Assembly (NCBI GenBank): GCA_026119855.1 | Contig: JAOWBW010000305.1 | Span: 1,116,001-1,180,000, forward strand | DNA: 64,000 nucleotides | Direction of reading: 5' to 3' | Origin: Campanula takesimana | Taxonomy: Eukaryota; Streptophyta; Magnoliopsida; Asterales; Campanulaceae | Shown: in pieces, positions 1 through 9,208 of the stretch | Numbering within the stretch: the first letter of the stretch is position 1 | Layout of the letters: every line of letters starts with the position of its first letter | The notes under the pieces: generated by a model | What the model was told of the DNA's origin: nothing | Databases searched by the model: none | What the model saw: only the letters and a program-made list of their open reading frames with translations | Program-made: the position numbers and the translations under genes

Positions 1-588
1 ACAATTTCATTACAACAACAACACTTTCAAGTCAAGGTTCCAAATCCTCTTTCTCAAGGTACAACTCCATTTTCTTCCTTTGTTTTCTTCTTCTTGATGT
101 ATGCAATCCCCATTAATGGGACATGACCAACATGACTACTTCACATGTTGAAGTTAGTTAAGGTTATCTCCCTACATTTTAGTCTTAACTTTAATTCACC
201 ATGTTAATTTCTCTTCATCTCTTAATGTAATTCTTTAACATTACTTGTTACATGTAATCTTTATCATTAAATAAATAAAACAATTCTATTTTATTTCCCC
301 TTTATTTCCCCTTTTCTTCTCATCACAATTGTTAGCACATTTCTATTTAATTAATTGAAGGACATGTAAATATTAGAACACCAATAGTAGCAAGACCCGC
401 GTAAGCGGGGCGGAGTGGGTGTTTAAGTACTTCCCACTCCGTCACCTAACCCCGAACCCTTCTCTCCCGAATCTCTGGTTTTGTACATAAATTAGGCTAT
501 TTCTAGGTTTTTCTTATGTTCCTTTAAAAACATAGGTGGCGACTCTAAACAATCTAAAACAAGTTAGACATCCTAGGATAATTCACCG
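1..588 (+). repeat. F1 5' LTR, 3' portion only
   Basis: This segment matches 3243-3833 of the complete F1 LTR almost base for base. It stops at the shared sequence ending ATTCACCG, short of the last 35 or so LTR bases that end in TCTACA at 3868. The LTR end and PBS have been removed by the deletion described at 589-612. Confidence 0.9.
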
Positions 589-612
589 ACTCTAAACAAT
601 CTAAAAACATAG
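589..612 (+). other. Filler DNA at a deletion junction
   Basis: These 24 bases lie between the truncated LTR and the internal sequence that resumes at 613 (TTGGGCAACAATACTCG, matching about 44200-44225 in reverse). They belong to neither side. They resemble a re-copied patch of nearby LTR sequence (about 524-560: CTCTAAACAATCTAAAA and AACATAG). This is the usual look of templated filler at an end-joined deletion. Confidence 0.7.
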
Positions 613-2212
613 TTGGGCAACAATACTCGAGCAACGCAATTTGGGAGTAGTCTCCATGAAAGGGATCAAGCTTCAAAGGGTCTCTCAACACTTCAAGTCA
701 AAGGCCTCTTGGTTTTAAATGAAGACTCCGATGTTATGAATGAAGTTGATGATTTTTGTTAGAACTCACAGCGAGATTTTGAAGGAAGTCTTAGAGAAAA
801 GGAAAAAGATTCAATATGCTAAACTCTAATCAAAACAGGGTTATAGCGGGAAATGCCACGGCCAATCCCAAGTTCAACTCAAGAAGAGTCAAGCAAGCAT
901 ACTCATTTGAGACTTTATCACGCCAAGGCCTTATCCTCCGCGACCTTGACGGCACCGCAAGACATTACTGCATCCTTTGACATAAGCCCTCAGCCATTTG
1001 GCTATCGACCACAATGAGGCCATTCATCTCCCCAGTAAGAGCAAGAAGGAGATCTCTATCAAGAATTCTACCAAATGGTACATCCGCTCTCAATTCCGAG
1101 CCAATCACGAGATAATTTGGGGCTTTGCAATGAAAGGTCTTCACATCCCGCCATCTACAAGCCCACGACACCTGGGGCTTTGCAATCTCTCGAAGCTTGG
1201 CATCAACGATCTCCTCTTGGGGCTTGCTCACTACAACAACAAAGGGAGATTTACTCGAATGGGCCAAGAGCTGATTTATCTTGGAGCTATGCAAGTCCCT
1301 CAAAATTTGGCATCAAAGGCATTCTAGGGGCTTTACAATCAGCAACCCCTCATCTCGGCATCAAAAGCCTTTCGAAGCCCCATAATCGACAAATCTCTTG
1401 GGGCTAGACATCAATCTTCGTTGGGCACACCGGCGACAACAGAATTCAAGCGAGGCAATCCGGACTTCGACTGAACATGACTTGATCTTGGGTTGGCTTT
1501 ACAAACACACAATGGCTAAAATGGTTCACCCACGAACTAAAAATCCTTTTCTCGCATGTGTACATATTCTTTCCTTTAAAAAAAAAAAAAAAAAAGATTT
1601 TCTCTTTTTCTTTTTCTTTTTCTTTACTGGCATATAAGTATGTGCTCCATAGCTTCTTCCCCAGCGTTCTCCATCATCCTTGAACTACGCTGGTCTGATT
1701 CCCTTCAAAGGATACGTAGGCAGCCTTTGGCACGACCAACCCATCATCTAGAGTACCATCTCGCCAACCCATCATCAAGAGCGTTCTCTCATCAACATCC
1801 AAAGAATGGACATTCTCCATCAAAGCATCCTCCGCGGACATCAGAAATCCATCTCCACTCAAGCGGCAATGGTAAGTGAAGGTATGAACATCATTCATTA
1901 ATACTTTCCTCAAAATCACACCACACACAAAAGCAATTTCTCCATTCTTGCAAAATCTCTCTCTCATGCAAAACTGCTTTCAAATCACATTGCACCACGA
2001 GCACAATTTCTCTCTCTTCATTTCACACTTCATGCATCTTCTTGCACAAACAAATATACCTGCCAAGCACACACATAACAGGTACCACCACGAAGTCAAT
2101 AGCATTCGCTACTCAAGTCACTTCATCCCTAGCAGAAAATGGTCCACAGTCAACCATGCCCGCATCCCCACGATGTCAACAGAAACTGCAGCTCTAGACA
2201 GCAATTTGGTAC

Positions 2213-2370
2213 ATGGGTTCACCAACGGACTCATCCAAGGGATTCACTAACGGCCTCATTCAAAGGTTCACTAACGGCCTCCTCGAAGGTTCACTAACGG
2301 CCTCATTCAAAGGTTTACTAACGGCCTCACTCAACGGATTCAGCCGGCAGGTTTACCAACGGATCATGCC
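2213..2370 (+). repeat. 24-bp minisatellite near the F1 3' end
   Basis: About six tandem units of the form GGTTCACTAACGGCCTCATT plus 4 bases (variants ACCAACGG, TTTACTAACGG). The array lies about 190-345 bp upstream of the 3' LTR. In the other F1 copy the same position holds an unrelated 48-bp array. Confidence 0.85.
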
Positions 2371-2545
2371 ACCCCCCTCTATCAACAAAAGACGCTCACA
2401 CAGGGAGCGCACCCCTATCTCTAGCAATTTCAAATTACTGCTTTCATCGAGTCTTTGCTTTCTTTTCTTTCTTTCTTTTTCTTTGTCGATGTCCTCGGCG
2501 GGTGTTTTTACTTTCGTCGACGCGTTTTGCTTTGCAATCCACCTC

Positions 2546-2557
2546 GCCGAGGGGCTC
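2546..2557 (+). promoter_or_regulatory. F1 polypurine tract (plus-strand primer)
   Basis: The purine-rich stretch GCCGAGGGGCTC directly precedes the LTR start TGTAGACACCCC. The same stretch precedes the left LTR of the minus-strand copy at 41907-41920 (complement). Confidence 0.65.
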
Positions 2558-3868
2558 TGTAGACACCCCGCCTTGGACCTCTCACTTTTATTGCATACAA
2601 AGTATTTTTATTTAACTCATTTTCGTTAATTTTTGTTACTTCGGTTAAGTTCCTAACTGATTCCGTTAGTTTTGGACTAAACTGCATAACAGAGTTAACT
2701 TTTAGGGTCATTCTGTCATTCTGTCCTTTTCTGCCGCGGGCGCTTCCGGAACTGTTAACGGGATGCGCGCGCGTCTCGCCCCAAAAGCGGGACTCGCGCG
2801 CTTCCCATTTTGGCAGTAACGGATTGCACCTTATTTCCCTCCCTTTTCTTATTTGCAACATCTCTTTCTTGATCACAAAAGACTTCTTTTCTCATCCACA
2901 TTCATCCCCCCTAGTTTTATAACCTCCAATCCCATTATTCTAGCCATCTCTTTAAAACAAAATAATTCATTTTTATTTTATTTGATTTTCTTTTATTTCT
3001 TTCATTTATTATTTTATTTATCTTATTTTCTATTGGTCAATTCCATCTCACATGGATTGACCAATTTCCCTCCAACCTTTCCCTCTCTTTTTTACCTATA
3101 AAAACCATCATCTTCTACCTTAGAAAGGGACTCTTTTGACACTCTTTGAACCTTAATCTCACATTTTCACTACACCTACACTATACACAATTCTCTACAC
3201 AAATTCTCCAACAAGAGTTTTTTTATACAACAAATTGTTCTACAACAATTTCATTACAACAACAACACTTTCAAGTCAAGGTTCCAAATCCTCTTTCTCA
3301 AGCTACAACTCCATTTTCTTCCTTTGTTTTCTTCTTCTTGATGTATGCAATCCCCATTAATGGGACATGACCAACATGACTACTTCACATATTGAAGTTA
3401 GTTAAGGTTATCTCCCTACATTTTAGTCTTAACTTTAATTCACCATGTTAATTTCTCTTCATCTCTTAATGTAATTCTTTAACATTACTTGTTACATGTA
3501 ATCTTTATCATTAAATAAATAAAACAATTCTATTTTATTTCCCCTTTATTTCCCATTTTCTTCTCATCACAATTGTTAGCACATTTCTATTTAATTAATT
3601 CAAGGACATGTAAATATTAGAACACCAATAGTAGCAAGACCCGCGTAAGCGGGGCGGAGTGGGTGTTTAAGTACTTCCCACTCCGTCACCTAACCCCCGA
3701 ACCCTTCTCTCCCGAATCTCTGGTTTTGTACATAAATTAGGCTATTTCTAGGTTTTTCTTATGTTCCTTTAAAAACATAGGTGGCGACTCTAAACAATCT
3801 AAAACAAGTTAGACATCCTAGGATAATTCACCGCTCTAGTCAAGTTGTGGTTTCCCGGGGTATCTACA
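2558..3868 (+). repeat. F1 3' LTR, complete (1311 bp)
   Basis: It starts TGTAGACACCCC and ends GGGGTATCTACA, with imperfect inverted ends. Homologues are 40610-41906 and 48097-49393 (both minus). A TATA-like box (TATAAAAA) lies at 3097-3104. GC-rich boxes (2734-2802) carry several GCGCGC cores in otherwise AT-rich DNA. Short ORFs inside (for example 3146-3370) are not genes. Confidence 0.92.
3097..3104 (+). promoter_or_regulatory. Putative TATA box of the F1 LTR promoter
   Basis: TATAAAAA follows a pyrimidine-rich stretch. It is conserved at the matching place in the minus-strand LTRs (near 41359-41366 and 48846-48853, read as the complement). Position in the LTR and conservation support a U3 promoter; no transcript start can be read from sequence alone. 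Confidence 0.55.
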
Positions 3869-4060
3869 GTTTGGTTTTAATTTTCTTGTCTAGAACTCGT
3901 GTTGTGAGCTAGTATAGCTCCTTACTCTTGAGTATATATATCATGTCAGTTTGTTATAGACAGATGTCATCCTGTTTCTTGTTAGTTTCTTGTTCCTTGT
4001 TAGTCACTCCCACCAGGTTCGAGGTTCTACTAGGGGATCCCGGGACCTGGGGGCGTGTCA
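3869..4060 (+). repeat. F2 LTR fragment (3' end only)
   Basis: This matches the last 180 or so bases of the F2 LTRs (about 15255-15431 and 21400-21579), including the closing GGGGGCGTGTCA. Its left part is hidden by the F1 insertion ending at 3868. The next base (4061) is F3 protease sequence, so an F2 copy had inserted into F3 here. Confidence 0.85.
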
Positions 4061-4491
4061 CGAATCCCCAGAATCCTAGTAGACAATGGATCCGCCATAA
4101 ATGTCTTACCAAAGAAAGTATTGGTGACTCTTGGCCTCACCTCAAGAGATCTGAAACCGTCAACTCTTACTGTACGAGGGTTTGATTGCACTGCACGTTC
4201 ACCGATAAGGGCGATCACTCTAACGGTTGAGGTAGGGGAAATAACCACTAAAGCGGAATTCTAAGTCATTGACATCCCTTCTTCCTTCAATCTTCTGCTA
4301 GGGCGTCACTGGCTACATCAAATTGGAGGGGTACCATCGACTCTCCACCAATGTGTCAAGTTCAAACACGATGACACGATAGTAACGGTGCTAGGGGAAC
4401 TAATCACCGCCAGTCCCATCCTGGAAATCCAGCACGAGGCGGCAGATCACCTCTTTAACGGATTCGAAATCCAAAAGAAAGTAGCATTGAG
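4061..4491 (+). pseudogene. F3 aspartic protease domain (broken)
   Basis: The frame reads through an active-site motif of the form LVDNGSAINVLP, with Asn where most retropepsins have Thr or Ser (D-N-G instead of D-T-G), as is common in Tat elements. An in-frame TAA at 4262-4264 interrupts it. The frame then continues through a region ending in a typical LLLGRHWLH motif to a stop near 4496. The next block is in another frame, so there is also a frameshift near 4490. Protease normally matures Gag-Pol; here it lacks its upstream gag, which lies beyond the F2 junction. Confidence 0.82.
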
Positions 4492-7011
4492 ATGGTAGAA
4501 GTGCATAATGAAAACGACTACTCAAAGGCAATTCCATTCTATGGGACGTGCCCTGTGCTTAACATGATGTTAAAAGAAGGATACTTCCCCGGTCTAGGGC
4601 TCGGCAAGAACTTACAAGGGATCAAAGAACCACCACCCGTCGTTCTATATCCATCCGAGTATGGCTTAGGCTATGAGTCACCACTCAAGAGCATCCCCAA
4701 AGAGGAGAGGGATTGGACTTCATACATAATGCCGCTAGCACCACCCTATCGTAAGACATTGAATGGGTACTTTGTACGCGAGGGGGAAAACTTGCCATAT
4801 CTCATGTTCCCTGAACCATGGATCGACCATAGGGGGAAGCGCCAACCAGGCTTTAAGATGTTCAATGACTGTGACCCATACTCCCTAGAGACAGAACCGA
4901 TAGAATTCTCGTGGCTACCTCGAGAATTAGGGGGTACCAAGGCAGAAGCTTTCAGTGAATGGGACTTCGTGTTGGGAGATGACCTACTGCACCAATTTCT
5001 CAACCTTTGCAAGGTAGAGGACACTCAGATTAATGCAATAGACGAGGGGGACGCTCCGAAACAAGACTACACCAAGCTCATCGAGAAAAGTGAGGAGCCT
5101 ATCAACAACTGGTACAGAACTGGGGGACCCATAGCAAACGAAGACTTCCTAATTAGAGAGCTAGGATGCACTCCCCATCCCCATAGGGCGAGAAAAATTG
5201 TAACTCTTACCCTAGAATCAGATACCGCTACCGATGCGCTCACCCAAGAGGACTTGGATGCCATCACGGAACGTGTATTCCCCTACTTTCTTAATGAAAA
5301 AATAGATCTTTCCGAGTATCCTGAGATTGCTAGCGTCATAAATGATCAATTAACTGATAACTATAACGAATTAGATAATAATGAGTCATATGACGAGATA
5401 GATCAAGAAAACAAACAAATCCTAAAAGAAATTAATAAGCAAGTATGTTACCGTGGCAGGAATGGTCCTATTGACGCCGAAGAAATGCAGACAGTTAATC
5501 TGGGGACGGATGATGATCCAAAAGAGACCAAGATTGGCAATTTCTTCAAGGGGGAAGACCGACAAGCCCTCATAGCGCTTCTCCGAGAATTCGTAGACGT
5601 GTTCGCTTGGTCCTACAAAGATATGTCGGGGCTATCCAATTCGATTGTTGAGCACAAGATACCACTGCTTCTAGATTCGAAGCCAGTCAAGCAGAAACTC
5701 CGCAGAGTTAAACCCGAATGGTCGGTACAAGTCAAAAAAGAGATAGAGAAACTTCTGAACGTCGGGTTCATCAAAGTGATAGAATATCCAACCTGGTTGG
5801 CTAATACTGTGCAGAAATCAAATAGGAAGGTCCGTGTCTGCGTTGATTTCCATGATCTCAACAGGGCCTCTCCGAAGGATGACTTTCCTCTTTCCAACAT
5901 AGACATGCTAGTTGACAATACAACAAAGTACTAAGTCCATTCATTCGTAGACGGTTTCGCTGGGTACAATCAAATCCGCATGGCCGAGGAAGATCAACAC
6001 AAAATGGCATTTACCACACCGTGGGGAACGTTTTGTTACACAGTCATGCCGTTCAGACTTAGAAATGTCGGAGCCACTTACCAAAGAGCAGTAACCGCAC
6101 TATTCCAGGACATGGTGCACAAAGAATTGGAAGTGTACGTTGACGACATAATCATACATTCCAAAGGCTCCGATGGGCAACACTTTGTTGACCTCATAAA
6201 GTTCTTCGACCGACTGAGACACCACAAAATGAGGCTTTATCCGGCCAAATGCACGTTTGGGGTAGTAAAAGGGAAAGTCCTGGGATACATAGTCACAAAG
6301 CGCGGTATAGAAGCTGACCCCGCCAAAATCAAATCCATCACTGACATGCCTCCACCTAAGACGCAGAAAGAAGTAAAGGGATTCATGGGTCACCTCCAAT
6401 ACATTAGTCATTTTGTCAATCAACTCACGACAATGTGTGAACATATCTTTAAACTTCTCAAGAAGAATGCATCCCTAGAATGGACAAAAGAGTGCAAAGA
6501 AGCTTTCGAAAAGGTCAAAGAATACTTAGTGAACCCGCCAGTGCTGGTTCCACCACATAAAGAGAAGCCGTTGACCTTGTACCTTACAGTTAATGACGCT
6601 GCACTAGGGGCTATGCTAGCACAAGAGCAACACGATTCAAGGAAAGAAAATGCCATATACTTTGTCAGTCGTCGCTTTCAAGGGGCTGAATTGAATTACT
6701 CTGCATTAGAAAAGTCGTGTGTTGCGCTGGTATGGGTGGCTGAGAGACTAAAACCGTACATGGAGGCGTTCCCTATACAATTGATTGCCCGAATGGACCC
6801 AATGAAATACATCTTTGAGAAGTCACATGTCTCCTCTAGAATAGCCAATTGGTACTTTATGCTCGCGGGGTATGATATCACTTACACCAAACAAAAATCC
6901 GTAAGAGGAAGAGTCTTTGCGGATCATTTAGCCGGATTTCCATGTGATGAAGCGAAGGGGGAAGACCCGCGATTCCCTGATGAGGACATCATGGAAATAG
7001 CAGAAAATTAA
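4492..7011 (+). pseudogene. F3 G-patch, reverse transcriptase and gypsy-type RNase H (broken)
   Basis: A G-patch motif (GYFPGLGLGKNLQGI) lies near residues 30-45. A linker follows, then RT from about 5690. The fingers/palm motif around VRVCVDFHDLNRASPKDDFP and the catalytic YVDD (6136-6147, in EVYVDDIIIHSKG) are present. An in-frame TAA at 5932-5934 splits RT; the frame resumes unchanged. The first RNase H (about 6560-6960) keeps its fold motifs but not a convincing set of catalytic acids, as is usual for this domain in Tat elements. The frame ends at 7009-7011 because of an apparent one-base insertion; the next domain is in another frame. Confidence 0.88.
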
Positions 7012-7720
7012 GTGGCAATTATTTTTCGATGGCGCAGCCAACAAACAGGGACTTGGTATCGGCATGTTACTAGTAGATCCCTCAGATTTCTACACTCCAC
7101 TCGCAATTCGCCTTGACTTTGAGGCCACTAACAACATTGCCGAGTATGAAGCATGCATAGCGGGACTTGAAGCAGCCTTAGAAAGAAATGTGACCGAATT
7201 AGAAGTGTACGGAGATTCACAACTCATAATCTATCAGTCACTCAAAAAGTGGAAGATACAAGATCCCACACTTCAGAAATACAATAGCCATCTCCAAGAC
7301 TTGGTTAGACAGTTCAAAGAGGTCACTTTCTATTATCTTCCTAGAGATAAGAACCGCTTAGCAGACTCGCTAGCCATGCTAGCATCACTTGTAGAGATCC
7401 CCGAATGGACTGAAGTCAAAACATTCAAAGTCGCGAGGTGGACGACTCCTTCTTACTACTCAATCATAGACTTGCACGACGACAAAGAGACGTGTGATGT
7501 CATTTCCATGAATACCTCGGACGATAAACCTTGGTAATACGATGTAGGGCGTTTTCTCCTAGACGGAACGTTCCCATTAGACACATCACCTAAAGCAAAG
7601 ATAGCTCTCAGAAAGTTTGCTACCCAATTCGTGATTATAGGTGAACGCCTCTATAAGAAACATCACAAGCAGTGTCTACTCTGTGCCGATGAGCACGAAA
7701 CCATAGAAATCATGAACTAA
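7012..7720 (+). pseudogene. F3 second (archaeal-type) RNase H and connection to integrase
   Basis: The frame beginning at 7013 shows FFDGAAN, then YEACIAGLEAA, YGDSQL and a final RLADSLA, which fits the D-E-D-D set of RNase HI. This extra RNase H is the diagnostic feature of Tat-clade gypsy elements. It degrades the RNA strand of the RNA:DNA hybrid and compensates for the degenerate first RNase H. TAA codons at 7535-7537 and 7718-7720 interrupt the frame, which otherwise runs on into the integrase zinc-binding region. Confidence 0.87.
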
Positions 7721-8773
7721 GTTCATCAAGGAGTCTGTGAAACTCACATGAATGGCAACATGCTAGCAAAGAAAGTCATCCGACTAGGTTACTATTGGCC
7801 CACAATGGAAGCCGACTGCACCGACATGGTTAAGAAGTTCCACAAATGCCAGATACATGCTAACTTACAACACGCATCACCGTCCGTGTTATACCCTATG
7901 ACATCCCCTTGGCCATTTTCTACATGGGGAATAGACGTCATCGGCAAGGTCTCACCAATAGGTCATAATGGACACGCATTCGTATTGGTTTCCATAGATT
8001 ACTTCACTAAATGGATCGAAGCTCAGTCCTACAAAGTCTTAAACGCCAAGAAAGTGGTGGAGTTCATTAAGACCAACATCATATGCCGATATGGGGTACC
8101 TCATGAGATGATATCCGACAATGGTACGCACTTTGAGAAGGAGTGTGACCAACTACTTGCAGAGTACAAAATAGAGAGACATCAGTCGTCACCGTACCGA
8201 CCACAGACAAATGGGGCAGTAGAGGCTGCTAAGAAAACCATAGAAACCATCATTAGAAAAATGGCTAAGACTGGCAGAGACTGGCCCGAAAAGCTACCTT
8301 TCGCACTATGGGGTTACCGCACCTAAATCCGTACTGCCACCGGTGAAACTCCATATGCCCTAGCCTATGGTATGGAAGCAGTATTACCAATCGAGTTGGA
8401 AGTACCATCGCTAAGGGTTCTCCTAGAAAACCAAGTGAACGAAGTCACATGGTTGAACAGCCGTTACGAACAGCTAGCCCTGCTAGATGAACGTCGACTT
8501 CGAGCCACCAAGCATATCCAAGCATATCAACGAAGAATGGCCCGAGCATTTAATAAGAAGGTCAAATCCAGAAACATCAAGGAAGGGGACCTTGTCCTAC
8601 GCGAACATCATCCCGGACCATTCAACCCCATGGGAAAATGGGGACCGAGATGGATAGGTCCTTACATAGTCAAAAAGATCTTCTCCGGAGGAGCAGTGCA
8701 ACTCGTAGACCTAGATGGGGATCAACTGCCTAAGCCCATCAACTTGGACAAGCTGAAGAAGTACTACTCATAG
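7721..8773 (+). pseudogene. F3 integrase (broken)
   Basis: The N-terminal zinc-binding region is degraded: one expected Cys of the CxxC pair is missing in KKFHKCQIH. The catalytic core keeps all three acids: Asp in GIDVIGK (about 7933), Asp in SDNGTHF (about 8117) and Glu in NGAVEAAKK (about 8221). A TAA at 8324-8326 cuts the frame, which resumes as MEAVLPIELEVPSL and the C-terminal domain with GPRWIGPY near 8640-8665. The natural pol stop is TAG at 8771-8773. Integrase joins cDNA to the genome; this copy cannot make a full protein. Confidence 0.88.
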
Positions 8774-9208
8774 CTCCGTCCCTTAGTTCAAAAAATAATA
8801 ATAAAATAAAGGCACGAGAAAAGAAGCCCGCTAGATTGAAAACCTGCAAGGGCGGTCTAGGCAAAAGTCAGGGTGTGCAAAAAAAAAAAAAAAACTTTGG
8901 GGCGGGTCTCGTACGAGACAGCTAGTTAATCAGACGATATACAGCAAGTGTATTTTTCTCTTTCTTGAACAAGAACTACAATGACCTGAGCTCCTTATTT
9001 AATTGATGTAAAAGGAGAACGTAGGCAGCCTTTTGGTCCGGTCTATACAATAAATAAAATCAAAATCTTTTCTCTTATTAATTGAATGCATTTCAAGCAA
9101 ACAATAAGAAAATTCCCAACACGAATTCCAACTTGCAAAAGAAAATAAGTAAAATACTTAAATCTAAACATTGATCTATCTAAGCAATCTCTCGATACTC
9201 CTAAGGAT
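8774..9208 (+). other. F3 region downstream of pol, non-coding, with conserved structures
   Basis: There is no gene here. An A-rich stretch (8789-8812), a predicted 30-nt hairpin (8831-8860), the box GCAAAAGTCAGGGTGTGC (8861-8878), a poly-A run (8880-8894), a perfect 14-bp palindrome GTCTCGTACGAGAC (8906-8919) and the box GAACGTAGGCAGCC (9017-9030) follow one another. Hairpin and boxes recur in F1 and F5. Confidence 0.7.
8831..8860 (+). ncRNA. Predicted conserved RNA hairpin with GNRA-type loop (F3 copy)
   Basis: The outer arms CTAGATTG and CGGTCTAG can pair over 8 positions (two of them G-U). Inside, after four A residues, CCT-GCAA-GGG forms a small stem closed by a GCAA loop. Copies at 45154-45183 (minus), 35590-35620 (minus) and 35664-35693 (minus) keep the fold with changed bases. 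This is a structural element inside the retrotransposon transcript, not a separate RNA gene as far as I can see. Confidence 0.6.

Larger units (their letters stand above)
613..2557 (+). other. F1 internal 3' region, non-coding
   Basis: This is homologous, in reverse orientation, to about 41907-44225. It holds a degenerate run of GGGGCTTTGCAATC and GGCATCAA phrases (about 1115-1410), a poly-A run near 1579, the conserved ACGTAGGCAGCC box (about 1711-1725), a 24-bp minisatellite (2213-2370) and the PPT next to the 3' LTR. Short ORFs run on both strands at 965-1327 and are also open in the other copy, but none resembles a known protein. I see no gene here. Confidence 0.7.
1..3868 (+). mobile_element. 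F1 element, internally deleted copy (Tat/Ogre-like, non-autonomous)
   Basis: The element consists of a 5' LTR remnant (1-588, cut by the window start), a shortened internal region (589-2557) and a complete 3' LTR (2558-3868). A second copy on the minus strand at 40610-49393 has an internal region of about 6.2 kb, so about two thirds of the interior is missing here. The missing part includes the gag-like ORF and the PBS. The right flank is an F2 LTR fragment, so this copy was inserted into F2; its left flank and target duplication lie outside the window. Confidence 0.85.

Noticed and set aside
4055..4264. A GTG/ATG-like start for a small protease protein at 4055.
   Set aside because: 4055-4060 is still the end of the F2 LTR (GTGTCA). 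The protease frame is cut by the insertion and has no start of its own.
8880..8894. Poly-A run as the tail of a retroposed (SINE/LINE) copy.
   Set aside because: No A/B boxes, target duplication or LINE sequence precede it; A-tracts flank the conserved hairpin in all Tat-like families here.
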